A DNA stretch of 64,000 nt, from the NCBI RefSeq assembly GCF_020497125.1, contig NC_059072.1:278052045-278116044 (forward strand), given 5' to 3'. Source of the stretch: Mauremys mutica (Eukaryota > Chordata > Testudines > Geoemydidae). This document shows, in pieces, positions 55,440 through 64,000 of this stretch. A model generated the notes under the pieces. It was given only the letters and a program-made list of their open reading frames with translations. It did no database searches and had not been told where the DNA came from. Position 1 is the stretch's first letter; each line of letters begins with the position of its first letter. Made by a program: the position numbers and the translations under genes.

Positions 55440-56118
55440 AACCACATGCTCCTCCACACCTGTCGGCTTTCTCTCAACCCTTAGTTTAAAAACTGCTCTA
55501 TGACCTTTCTAATTTTAAGGGCCTCCAGGACCTCTCTCCTATCCTTCCCTATGTCGTTGGTACTTACATGTACCACAAGCACTGCTCCTCCCCATCACTA
55601 CATATAAGTCTATCTAAATGTCTTGAGAGATCTGCAGCCTTTGTACCCGGCAGACAAGTCACCATGTGGTTCTCCCAGTCATCACAAACCCAGCTATCTA
55701 TGTTTCTAATGATCAAATTGCCCATTACGAATATCTGTCTCTTCTTAATAACTAGAGTTCTCTCCCCTGGAGAAGTATCCGCAGTGCGAGAGGATACCAC
55801 AACATCATCTGGAAGGAGAGTGCCCACTATGGGATCATTTCCCTCTGCTCCAGTTGGATGTCCTCCTTCCCTGAGACTTTCATCCTTCTCAACAGTACAA
55901 AAGCTGTCAGACCAGGGGTGGGACCATTCTACTGTGTCCCAGAAAGTCTTATCTATGTACCTCTCTCTCTCTCTCTTAACTCCTCCAGTTCAGCCACTCT
56001 GGTCTCCGAAGCCCACACATGGTCTCTGAGGGCCAGGAACTCCTTGCATCAAATGCACACATACACCATCTGCCCATAGGTCAGGTAATCATACATGCTG
56101 CATTGGGTGCAATAAACT
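55440..56118 (-). pseudogene. CR1 ORF1 (SGNH esterase-like) remnant
   Basis: Minus: a Cys-containing and charged N-terminal part (56,118-55,900), then the open piece 55,827-55,564 with RQIFVMGNLIIRNIDSWVC, ENHMVTCLPGTKAADLSRHL and, just past its end, VSTNDIG. These correspond to the GDS..R, CLPGA and H-x-GTND blocks of the CR1 ORF1 esterase. The Ser of the GDS block is not conserved (MGNL) and GTND is STND, so esterase activity would be lost even without the stops. CR1 ORF1 proteins bind the element's RNA. Confidence 0.75.
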
Positions 56119-56350
56119 GGATAGCCCACAATCTGTTGCTGGATTTCTGCATGAATTCTCTTTTTACACGTACAGCTTGTTCCTTTGTTGTTGTTCTGTT
56201 TTTACCAGGGGGTATTTTTGGATTTAAATTTAAAGAATTTTAAGTATATTTAGCCCCCCGGCTCACACTCCCGCCTCTCAACTCCCTCGCAAAACGCCTC
56301 TGTTAACTGCTCCTGTTCGCTAGCTCCCTACACTGCTTGGTTCATGAGCC

Positions 56351-56949
56351 AGGTTTGTTGTTTATTGTTATGCTCTCTTCCTTTTTTTTTTAATGCCAAT
56401 ATATATTTTGACTTTCCACCAACCTTTATTTGTTTATTTATTTATTTATTTTTCATTTTAAATTCATGGCACGGATACCTTCTTTCATTACAAATTGTAA
56501 TATCCTTTTTTAATTAAGGTGCTCCATTTGCATGGGACCCCTACTATTTGTTTCCATTCTACCCTGGGTATCCACCACAGTACATTTCCTTCTGGTTTTA
56601 TTTCATAACACCTTGTTTCATTTTCCCAGACGCTTGCATATATTACCGGATACACTTCTTATGCCTCTTTGTTAGCTATACCAGAAAGGTCAAATGTGCA
56701 CTGGTGTATGGTACATGTATGCACTTGCACTCTCTGGGTATCTTGGAACGATATGTTAATATAATAATATCTCAATGCCCAATTAGGCATTCTTGGCAAA
56801 TTACCTCTCTGACAATGTACCAAAATATTTTTTCATTGTTTTTCCAAGATTCCTTGGGCTTTTATATATATACTTTCCCCTAGGACAATTCTGGTTTTAT
56901 TTTAAGTACATCAGAAGTAGGAAGCCTGCTAAACAATCAGTGAGGACAC
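56351..56949. other. No gene; (TTTA)n simple repeat
   Basis: TTTATTTGTTTATTTATTTATTTATTT at 56,426-56,452. The 111-codon frame at 56,548-56,883 is not recognisable. Confidence 0.45.
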
Positions 56950-58040
56950 TTTAGCACCTTGGAACATGCAAGGAGGTTAAGACCATTGCAGAAAAACTAA
57001 ATGAATTCTTTACATCCGTCTTTACAGCTGAGGATGTGAGAGAGATTTTCCAACCTGGTAACAACTTTGAGGAACTGTTCCAGATTAGGTGTTATTAGAG
57101 GACATTTTGGAACAAATTGATAAATTAAACAATAAGAAGTTACCCCAACCAGATGCTATTTACCAAAGAGTTCTAAAAGAACTTAAATGTGAAATTAAAG
57201 AATTACTAATTGTATTATGTAACCTATTTTTTAATCAGTTTCTGTACCAAATGACTTGAGGATAGCTAATATAATGTGTTGTGGTTTTTTTGTTGGGTTT
57301 TTTTAAAGGGCTTGAGAGGCGATCCTGGGAATTACAGGCCAGTAAGCTTAACTTCAGTACCAGACAATTTGGTAGAAACTATAATAAAGAACAGAATTAT
57401 TAGACACATAGACGAACATGATTTGTGGGGAAAGAGCCAACATGGTCTTTGTAAAGGGAAATCATGCCTCATCAATTAACTAGAATTTTTTGAGGGGTCA
57501 ACAAGCATGTGGACAAGAGTGATTCAATGGATATAGTGTACTTAGATTTTTAGAAAGCCTTAAACAGGATCTTTTACCAAAGACCCCTAAACAAATTAAG
57601 CTGTCATAGGAAGAGCTATATATTGGAATTGGAAAAGGCACAGAAAAAAAAAAGCAACAAAAATAATCAAGGGTTTGGAACAACTTTATATGAGGACTGA
57701 CTGAGACTTTTCAACTTGGAACAGAGATGACTAAATGGGGTATACGACAGAGGTCTATAAAATCATGACTGGTGTTGAGAAAATAAGTAAGGAAGTGTTA
57801 TTTACTTCTTTTTCATAACACAAGTACTAGGGGCCACCAAATGAAATTAATAATAATCAAGTTTAAAATAAAAAGGTGTTTTTTTTACACAGTCAACCCA
57901 TTGAACTTCTTGTCAGAGGATGTTGTGAAGGCCAAGACTATAACAAGATTTAAAAAAAAAAAAAAGAACCAAAGAAATTTGTGGAAGATAGGTCCATCAA
58001 TGGCTATTAGCCAGGATGGGCATCGATGGTGTTCTTATGT
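56950..58040 (+). mobile_element. CR1 LINE, decayed and internally deleted
   Basis: Plus: EKLNEFFTSVFTAEDV-like from about 56,990, VPNDLRIAN-like at 57,242-57,270, then 57,276-57,479 with RGDPGNYRPVSLTSVPDNLVET and HGLCKGKSCLIN, YLDF-KAL near 57,540. It then jumps at about 57,600 to the C-terminal region (57,630-58,000), ending SINGY-like at about 57,990-58,010. RT motifs C-E, including FADD, are deleted. A T-rich insertion lies at 57,278-57,307. Confidence 0.82.
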
Positions 58041-58660
58041 TTGTGTCCCTCACACATATGTTTGTGTTCATTATATTAAAAAATTGAGTAACTTAATCTT
58101 TTGGCTTATTCTTCTCACAGGGTCCTGTGGCACAAACAGGTTCAGTAATCACAGAGCAAACAAGCCAACAAGCAGCAAAATGAGGCAAACTCCTCAGCAT
58201 AATAATTGCTTCCATAAATTCATAGATTAAACTACAAAAAATTAAACAAACAAAAACAGAAATGAAAGGCCTCTAACTGGGCCTTATAGGTTAATACACA
58301 CTATGCATTTATTTCTGAGAATTATTATATCCAGTCCCTTGGCAAGTATAATTTGGTTTGATCAGAATGTCTTCACACATTTCCATACAGAGTGGTTACT
58401 AAAACTGCCACGGGACTGGTCACATACTTAACAGGAAAAGGTTCCTTTAATATAGGTTTTATTTTACCTTTGTTTACTAATTATTTAAGCATCACCTTAT
58501 GTTCTGTTTTCCATTGATATTTCCATTTTCTCTTCTGGTCTTCTTTTTATCTGCATTGATTTTTTCTTGTCCAAATTTTCTTAACTGTTTGCACCAATTT
58601 TGCTACCCAGACCTTCTTTTGTACCACTCAGGCATTTGTCTCTGATGTTAGCAGGAATTC
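58041..58660. other. No recognisable feature
   Basis: Anonymous; could include 3' parts of the ERV that follows. Confidence 0.4.
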
Positions 58661-58675
58661 AGGATTTCTTATAAC

Positions 58676-58990
58676 TCAGCCTGTTATTAATAAAGAGATT
58701 AATGGGATAGCAAAGAAACAATTAGTAATGTTAATTACAGGGAACCATTTAGCCATGGCCACTACTCCGGCCATTATACTTGGAAGGTTGGTTACAATTG
58801 GGGCCATAGGTAATGTAGATTTACTTTTTTTTTTTATAATCAATCGTAAGACACCATCTGCTGTCCAGTTTTTGTACAAGCCAGATTGGGGAGCCTTAGA
58901 GGGTTTGACACTTTACTATCCCTCCCTGTGCTTTTAAATCCTGCTACAGTTCTTCTATATGAGGAACAGCTTCAGCTGGATAGGAATACT
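58676..58990 (-). pseudogene. pol: ERV reverse transcriptase N-terminal part
   Basis: Minus: LKAQGGIVKCQTL, then SPIWLVQKLDS-W-LTIDYKK and LPMAPIVTNLPSIMAGV, then AKWFPVINITNCFFAIPL (open piece 58,879-58,676). These are RT fingers and motif A of a gammaretrovirus/ERV-type Pol. The usual motif A Asp (V-I-D-L) is Asn here (VINI). No YxDD region follows, so the gene is truncated. Confidence 0.75.
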
Positions 58991-59099
58991 GAGTTGTTCC
59001 ATTTAGTACCCTTTCTGCCTCCCATGCTCCTTTAATCAATCCAGCTTGATCTAAATCCACCCAAGATCCTATCAACACCGTAATAGGATTCCCTAATAG

Positions 59100-60290
59100 A
59101 ATCCTTAATAGATTACATCTGCCTGTTTCTCCTCGCTTTCAGCCAGGCCAGAAAGCATACCAATAACAATTTAGTACAATAATCCACAACAGATTCCCCT
59201 TCCTCCGGATGCATCAACAAAACTGATCTTTTTAATTCATGGGAGTGGGGGTCAGAAAATATTGGGCCATTTTCTGTGTAGCACTTTCTCTGTCTTCTTT
59301 GTTTAATTCTGCCTCAATTTCTGCCAACAACACCATTCCTTCCATAGGGCCAGCACACATTATTATCAATTTTTAAAATCTATAATATCCAGATGTTTTT
59401 CAACATGTATTTAAACAGCCAAGACAAACATGTTTTCTAAGTCCAAGAACCCAGTTGTTTAGCCAGTGCCTGGGTTTTTTTGGTTTTTTGTTTTTGTTTT
59501 TTTAATTTCATTGGAGCACGAATTACTATCTCTTGTATTTGCCATGGAGGCTAAGTCATCTGCACTACCACTACTGGATGGGCTACTGGAGGCCCTGGAA
59601 GAGACTTCTATTCCTCTTCCACTTGTATATTTATTCTGTCCTCTAAATCCTGACATTTCTATATTAAAGATGTTATCTGCTGAGCATAAGTTACATTCTG
59701 CGCTACAGCAGTTTTCAGGTAATGTTTCAGGTTTTCATTTTGCAATTTTAGTTTTTCCAATTCCTGTTCTAAGCTTTCTTGCTGACATTCCAAAACATCT
59801 CACTACTTTACAAGCTTAAATACAGCCTATACGTAGCCCAAAGATCAACATTCATTATTTGTTCCTTCTTAGGAATGTAATCCTTTTGATACTCCAACAA
59901 CAGATCATTCAAACCTTTCTTATATGATGTGGGGACTGCATCAGCCAGCCCTGGGTCTGACCCTAAGCTTTTAAACATCTGTCTTATATAGGGAATTATC
60001 AGTGAGACTTGGAAGCTTTGGGGCATCCCCCTTGTCATCTGAGGCGGACTTGACTTGCTTGCACTTGCAGAACATCATAGACTTAAAGATAGCACTAGTA
60101 CAACCTCATATACCTGTATGTTTCCCTCTCTCAATATTCTGGCTCCAAGCTATATTCAATTCCTGGTTCAATGGAACAGTTCAATTTCTCAAAAAAATAT
60201 TTCAGCGTGGCTGACCAATTCAGAAACAGCTGAATTGTTCACTAGCATGGTAATCATCCTCTGCTACCAGTGTTGAAACAGATCTTTAAC
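59100..60290 (-). pseudogene. gag: ERV gag-like region
   Basis: The best open piece is 60,038-59,808: PYIRQMFKSLGSDPGLADAV and YKKGLNDLLLEYQKDYIPKK, ending ATYRLYLSL. Downstream (59,760-59,459) is a predicted coiled coil (LQNENLKHYLKTAVAQ..., QKCQDLEDRI) with a basic KLKKQKQKTKK end. Assignment to gag rests on position between LTR and RT; no zinc knuckle was seen, which would fit some gag types. Confidence 0.5.
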
Positions 60291-60309
60291 GGCCCACAGC
60301 TGGGGCAAT

Positions 60310-60645
60310 TGTTATGGATACCAGTGGAAATTTGTATTCAATTTGCTCAATGCACAACAATTTATTTGAGAAAGAATCACACAAACAGTAAAAGGTTACA
60401 TAATATATCTCTCTAATAAGCCTCAATTCCCCAAGCATAAACCCTCAGTAACTATGTTGGCCTTACACAGTATCCTGATTGGTACACAAAGCAGGTATAG
60501 CTTTGAGTCCTAGATGGAGACTTCTTTTCTTCTCTTCTTTTCCCCTCTCAAGTACTTGGTCTGTCAAATGTCCCCCAAAGCAGGATCTTGGTTACCTGAG
60601 GCCCTCTGCCTTACAGCTTCACAGACCTCCTTGTGCAAGGAAAAG
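60310..60645 (-). repeat. Probable 5' LTR of the ERV remnant
   Basis: Plus TGTTATGGATACC at 60,310 is the LTR's 3' edge on minus; AATAAA (minus) lies 51 bp in. The outer edge is uncertain because a CR1 begins near 60,640. I could not match the next bases to a tRNA 3' end. Confidence 0.45.
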
Positions 60646-60960
60646 GCCCAGGTAGTGACCATCAAATCATTGAAGTCAACGAATGGCTACGCAGGTGATG
60701 TCGGAGAGAGCGATCTGGATTCTTTGACCATGACATGATGTCCCAAGAGGAAGGATTTCTAGGCAGAGACGAGCTTCACCTAACAGAGACGGAAGAGCAT
60801 CTTCGCAAGCAGGTTGGCTAACCTAGTAAGGAGGGCTTTAAGCTAAGTTTACCAGGGGAAGGAGACCAAAGACCTGAGGTAAGTGGGGTACTAGGAGGAA
60901 GCACAAGCAGGAGAGCGCAAAAGGGGAGGACTCCTGCCTCATACTGAGAAAGCAGGACAA
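60640..60960 (+). pseudogene. CR1 ORF1 C-terminal end
   Basis: Plus: IIEVNEWLRR, then (frame change) a segment reading DHDMMSQEEGFLGRDELHLT, then NLVRRALS-like. N-x-W-L-R..C and F-LGRDGIHLS are the final blocks of the CR1 ORF1 esterase, including the catalytic D-x-x-H (here GRDELHL). The blocks are out of frame with each other. Confidence 0.7.
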
Positions 60961-60984
60961 TCAGTGAGTTATATTAAGTGCCTA

Positions 60985-61738
60985 TACACAACTACAAGAA
61001 ACTTGGGAAACAAGCAGAGAGAACTGGAATTCCTGGCACAGTTATGATGTGATTGGAATAACAGAGACTTGATGAGATAACTCACATAACTGGAGCATTA
61101 TCATGAATGGATATAAACTGTTCAGGAAGGACAGGCATGGCAGAAAAGGTGGAGGAGTTGCATTCTATGTAAGAGAGCAGTATGACTGCTCAGAGCTCAA
61201 GTATGAAACTGCAGAAAAACCTGAGAGTCTCTGGATTAAGTTTAGAAGTGTGAGCAACAAGGGTGATGCCGTGTTGAGAGTCTGCTATAGACCACCAGAC
61301 CAGGGGGACAAGGTGGACAAGGCTTTCTTCCCGCAACTAACAGAAGTTAATAGATCATAAGACCTTGTTCTCATGGGGGACTTCAATCGTCCCAATATCT
61401 GCTTGGAGAGCAATACAGCAGTGCACAGACAATCAAGGAAGTTTTTGGAAAGTGTAGGGGACAATTTCATTGTGCAAGTGGTAGAGGAACCAACTAGGGG
61501 CAGGGCTCTTCTTGACCTACTGCTCACAAACAGGGAAAAATTAGTAGGGGAAGCAAAAGTGGATGGGAACCTGGGAGGCAGTGACCATGAGATGGTCGAG
61601 TTCAGTATCCTGACACAAGGAAGAAAGAAGAGCAGCAGAATATGGACTGTGGACTTCAGAAAAGCAGACTTTGACTCCCTCAGGGAATTGATGAGCAGGA
61701 TCTCCTGGGAAAATAATGTGAGGGGTAAAGGAGTCTAG
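60985..61738 (+). pseudogene. CR1 ORF2 AP-type endonuclease
   Basis: Motifs: GITET (about 61,053-61,070) followed by a stop in place of the next Trp, RKGGGVAFYVREQYDC, VCYRPPDQGD, then a stop at 61,358-61,360, MGDFNRPNI at 61,373 and GGSDHEMVEF near 61,575-61,605. The enzyme nicks target DNA to prime reverse transcription. Catalytic E, D-x-N and S-D-H motifs are present, but two stops interrupt the frame. Confidence 0.88.
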
Positions 61739-61907
61739 GAGAGCTGGTTGTATTTTATAGAATCCTTATTGAGGTTGCAGGAACAAACCATCCCAATGTG
61801 TAGAAAGAATAGTAAATATGGCAGACGATCGGCTTGGCTTAACAGTGAAATCCTTGCTGATCTTAAATGCGAAAAAAAAAGCTTACAAGAAGTGGAAGAT
61901 TTGACAA

Positions 61908-63005
61908 ATGACCAGGGAGGAGTATAAAAATATTGCTGAGGCATGCAGGAGTGAAATCAGGAAGGCCAAATCACACTTGGAGTTGCAGCTAGCAAGGGAT
62001 GTTAAGAGTAACAAGAAGGGTTTCTGCAGGTATGTTAGCAACAAGAAGAAGGTCAGGGAAAGTGTAGGACCCTTACTGAATGGGGGGGCAACCCAGTGCC
62101 AGAGGATGTGGAAAAAGCTAATGTACTCAATGCTTTTTTTGCCTCTGTCTTCACAGACAAGGTCAGCTCCCAGACTACTGCACTGGGCAGCACAGAATAG
62201 GGAGGAGGCGACCAGCCCTCTGTGGAGAAAGAAGTGGTTCAGGACTATTTAGAAAAGCTGGACGAGCACAAGTCCATGGGGCCGGATGTGCTGCATCAGA
62301 GGGTGCTAAAGAAGTTGGCAGATGTGATTGCAGAGCCATTGGCCATTATCTTTGAAAACTCATGGTGATTGGGGGAGGTCCCAAATGACTGGAAAAAGGC
62401 TAATGTATTACCCATCTTTAAAAAAGGGAAGAAGGAGGATCCAGGGAACTACAGGCCAGTCAGCCTCACTTCAGTCTCGGGAAAAATCAGGGAGCAGGTT
62501 CTGAAAGAATCAATTCTGAAGCACTTAGAGGAAAGTGATCAGGAACAGGCAGCATGGATTCACCAAGGGCAAGTCACGCCTGACTAACAAAATTGCCTTC
62601 TACGATGAGATAACTGGCTCTGTGGATGAGGAGAAAGCAGTGGACATGTTATTCGTTGACTTTAGCAAAGCTTTTGATATGATCTCTCACAGTATTCTTG
62701 CCAGCAAGTTAAAGAAGCATGGGCTGGATGAATGGACTATAAGGTGGATAGAAAGCTGTCTTGATCATTGTGCTCAACGGGTAGTGATCAATGGCTCCAT
62801 GTCTAGTTGGCAGCTCATATCAAGTGAAGTGCCCCAAGGGATGGTCCTGGGGCCGTTTATGTTCAATATCTTCATTAATGATCTGGAGGATGGCATGGAT
62901 TCCGCCCTCAGCAAGTTTGCAGATGACACTAAACTGGGAGGAGTGGTAGATACGCTGGAGAGTAGGGATAGGATACAGAAAGACCTAGACAAATTAGAGG
63001 ATTGA
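61908..63005 (+). pseudogene. CR1 ORF2 reverse transcriptase
   Basis: Linker (61,908-62,250) with KSHLELQLARDVKSNKKGF, then [17 protein letters not shown] in another frame, 62,369-62,587 (VPNDWKKANVLPIFKKGKK, NYRPVSLTSVSGK), and the long frame 62,535-63,005 with QHGFTKGKSRLTN, MLFVDFSKAFDMI, SEVPQGMVLGPFMFNIFIND and FADDTKLGGV. The FADD catalytic pair is intact. Frame changes near 62,250, 62,360 and 62,560 prevent a full product. Confidence 0.9.
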
Positions 63006-63054
63006 GCCAAAACAAGACAAGTGCAGAGTCCTGCACTTAGGATGGAAGAATCCC

Positions 63055-63594
63055 ATGCACTGCTACAGACTAGGGACTGAGTGGCTAGGAAGCAGTTCTG
63101 CAGAAAAGGACCTAGGGATTACAGTGGATGAGAAGCTGGATATGAGTCAACAGTGTGCCCTTGTTGCCAAGAAGGCTAATGGCATTTTAGACTGTATAAG
63201 TAGGAGCATTGCTAGCAGATCGAGGGACGTGATCATTCCCCTCTATTCGACATTGGTGAGGCCTCATCTGGAGTACTGTTTCCAATTTTGGGCCCCACAC
63301 TACAAGAAGGATATGGAAAAATTGGAAAGAGTCCAGAGGAGGGCAACAAAAATTATTAGGGGGCTGGAGCACATGATTTATGAGGAGAGGCTGGGGGAAC
63401 AGGGATTATTTAGTCTGCAGAAGAGAAGAGTGAGGGGGGATTTGATCGCTGCTTTCAGCTATCTGAAAGGGGGTTCCAAAGAGGATGGATCTAGACTGTT
63501 CTCAGTGTTACCAGATGACAGAAGAAGGAGTAATGGTCTCAAGTTGCAGTGGGGGAGGTTTAGTTTGGATATTAGGAAAAACCTTTTTCACTAG
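63055..63594 (+). pseudogene. CR1 ORF2 C-terminal domain
   Basis: 179 open codons: [60 protein letters not shown] and the [16 protein letters not shown] end, stopping at the usual position before the CR1 tail. It is one frame away from the RT segment that ends at 63,005. Function is unknown beyond being conserved after RT in CR1. Confidence 0.85.
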
Positions 63595-63790
63595 GAGGGT
63601 GGTGAAGTACCGGAATGGCTTACTTAGGGAGGTGGTGGAATCTCCTTCCTTAGAGGTTTTTTAAAGTCAGGCTTGACAAAGCCCTGGCTGGGATGATTTA
63701 GTTGGGAACTGGTCCTGCTTTGAGCAAGGGGTTGGACTAGATGACCTCCTGAGGTCCCCTCCAATCCTGATATTCTATGATACTATGACC

Positions 63791-64000
63791 TCTTCACATG
63801 TTAATGGGAGAACTGAGTAACTAACTAACATTGATTTTTAGCATTTATAACTTTTGTTCTTAAATGAGTCACATGTCCCAGAAATATGCCCTGTGATCAT
63901 TTCATTACTGTTTTATTGTCTAATTAATATTTTAGAAGGGAGCTGCAAACGGACACACACCAAGGATTAGTTGACATTTACCCTCTTATCAATCATTCAC
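63791..64000. other. No recognisable feature
   Basis: Anonymous AT-rich sequence to the window end. Confidence 0.45.

Larger units (their letters stand above)
53228..56350 (-). mobile_element. CR1 LINE lacking its endonuclease, with hAT MITE insertion
   Basis: Minus strand: possible 5' leader (56,350-56,120), ORF1 region (56,118-55,440), then directly the region before RT (about 55,015), RT pieces, ORF2 C-terminus (54,107-53,427) and the tail ending (AACATAAG)n at 53,228-53,245. A hAT MITE sits at 55,011-55,257. The endonuclease domain that should precede RT is missing. Confidence 0.82.
58661..60645 (-). mobile_element. ERV remnant: LTR, gag-like part, RT N-terminus
   Basis: On minus, a candidate LTR ends at 60,310 (...CCATAACA) with AATAAA at 60,361-60,366. 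Then come a gag-like region (60,290-59,100) and retroviral RT (58,990-58,676). Protease is not visible between them. The 3' half is missing. Confidence 0.65.
60640..63790 (+). mobile_element. CR1 LINE, best-preserved copy
   Basis: Plus: ORF1 C-terminus (60,640-60,960), ORF2 endonuclease (60,985-61,738), RT (62,250-63,005), C-terminus (63,055-63,594) and 3' tail GTTGGACTAGATGACCTCCTG...ATTCTATGATACTATGAC ending about 63,790. 5'-truncated inside ORF1. A handful of frameshifts and stops; RT FADD is intact. Confidence 0.92.

Noticed and set aside
60301..60309. Primer binding site for the 58.7-60.6 kb ERV
   Set aside because: The bases after the LTR edge (minus ATTGCCCCAGCTGTGGGCC) do not start TGG and I could not match a tRNA end, so none is annotated.
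1..64000. CRISPR array, operons or bacterial regulatory signals
   Set aside because: No short regularly spaced repeats with unique spacers. The sequence is vertebrate nuclear DNA, where these are not expected.
1..64000. Host protein-coding exons
   Set aside because: I looked for conserved-looking frames with splice-site context outside the repeats and found none that I could name. Short exons cannot be excluded without transcript or cross-species alignment.

Overview
This is about 64 kb of vertebrate nuclear DNA, most likely from a turtle. The basis is repeat content that I recognise rather than a search: at least eight CR1 LINE copies or tails in both orientations, fold-back hAT-type MITEs, Harbinger DNA transposons, a Ty3/gypsy element of the kind found in turtles and crocodilians, and several endogenous retroviruses (ERVs). 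I see no host exon, tRNA, rRNA or CpG-island promoter that I can support. Coding signal in the window is transposon or retrovirus protein, almost all of it broken. The window reads as intergenic or intronic sequence built by nested insertion.

Layout. 193-6254 (minus strand): a young, non-autonomous ERV. Its two 325-bp LTRs look identical and a 6-bp target duplication GTCCAG flanks it. It has a tRNA-Trp primer site as in alpharetroviruses, a frameshifted gag with two CCHC zinc knuckles, a G GGA AAC slippery site, a betaretrovirus-like dUTPase, a protease cut off before its active site, and no visible pol or env. 6.6-13.0 kb: a TA palindrome, old repeats, an LTR-like repeat, a GC-rich multi-hairpin MITE and a hAT MITE with 8-bp target duplications. 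13.08-17.88 kb: a decayed two-gene Harbinger transposon (transposase on plus, Myb/trihelix-like gene on minus) interrupted by an ERV LTR. 18-28 kb: mostly anonymous sequence, an RTE-like LINE remnant (21.65-23.78 kb), an LTR end (24.7 kb) and two CR1 3' parts. 28.8-30.7 kb: a second Harbinger copy on minus. 35.8-36.46 kb: a solo LTR. 39.1-39.7 kb: a 504-bp fold-back retroelement with 102-bp arms, 12-bp target duplications and a hammerhead-ribozyme-like core. 43-46.9 kb: older composite repeats and a MITE. 47.9-52.5 kb (minus): a Gmr1-like Ty3/gypsy element with gene order gag-PR-IN-RT-RNase H, its gag split by a CR1. 53.2-56.35 kb (minus): a CR1 with ORF1 and RT but no endonuclease, carrying a hAT MITE. 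56.95-58.04 kb: another decayed CR1. 58.66-60.65 kb (minus): an ERV with LTR, gag-like part and RT. 60.64-63.79 kb (plus): the best-preserved CR1, with endonuclease and RT.

The elements do not form a cellular pathway. What they offer is a relative chronology (which element interrupts which) and mobility biology: an ERV moved in trans, retroelements with ribozyme-like termini, and a gypsy clade with inverted pol order and a SCAN-like gag.
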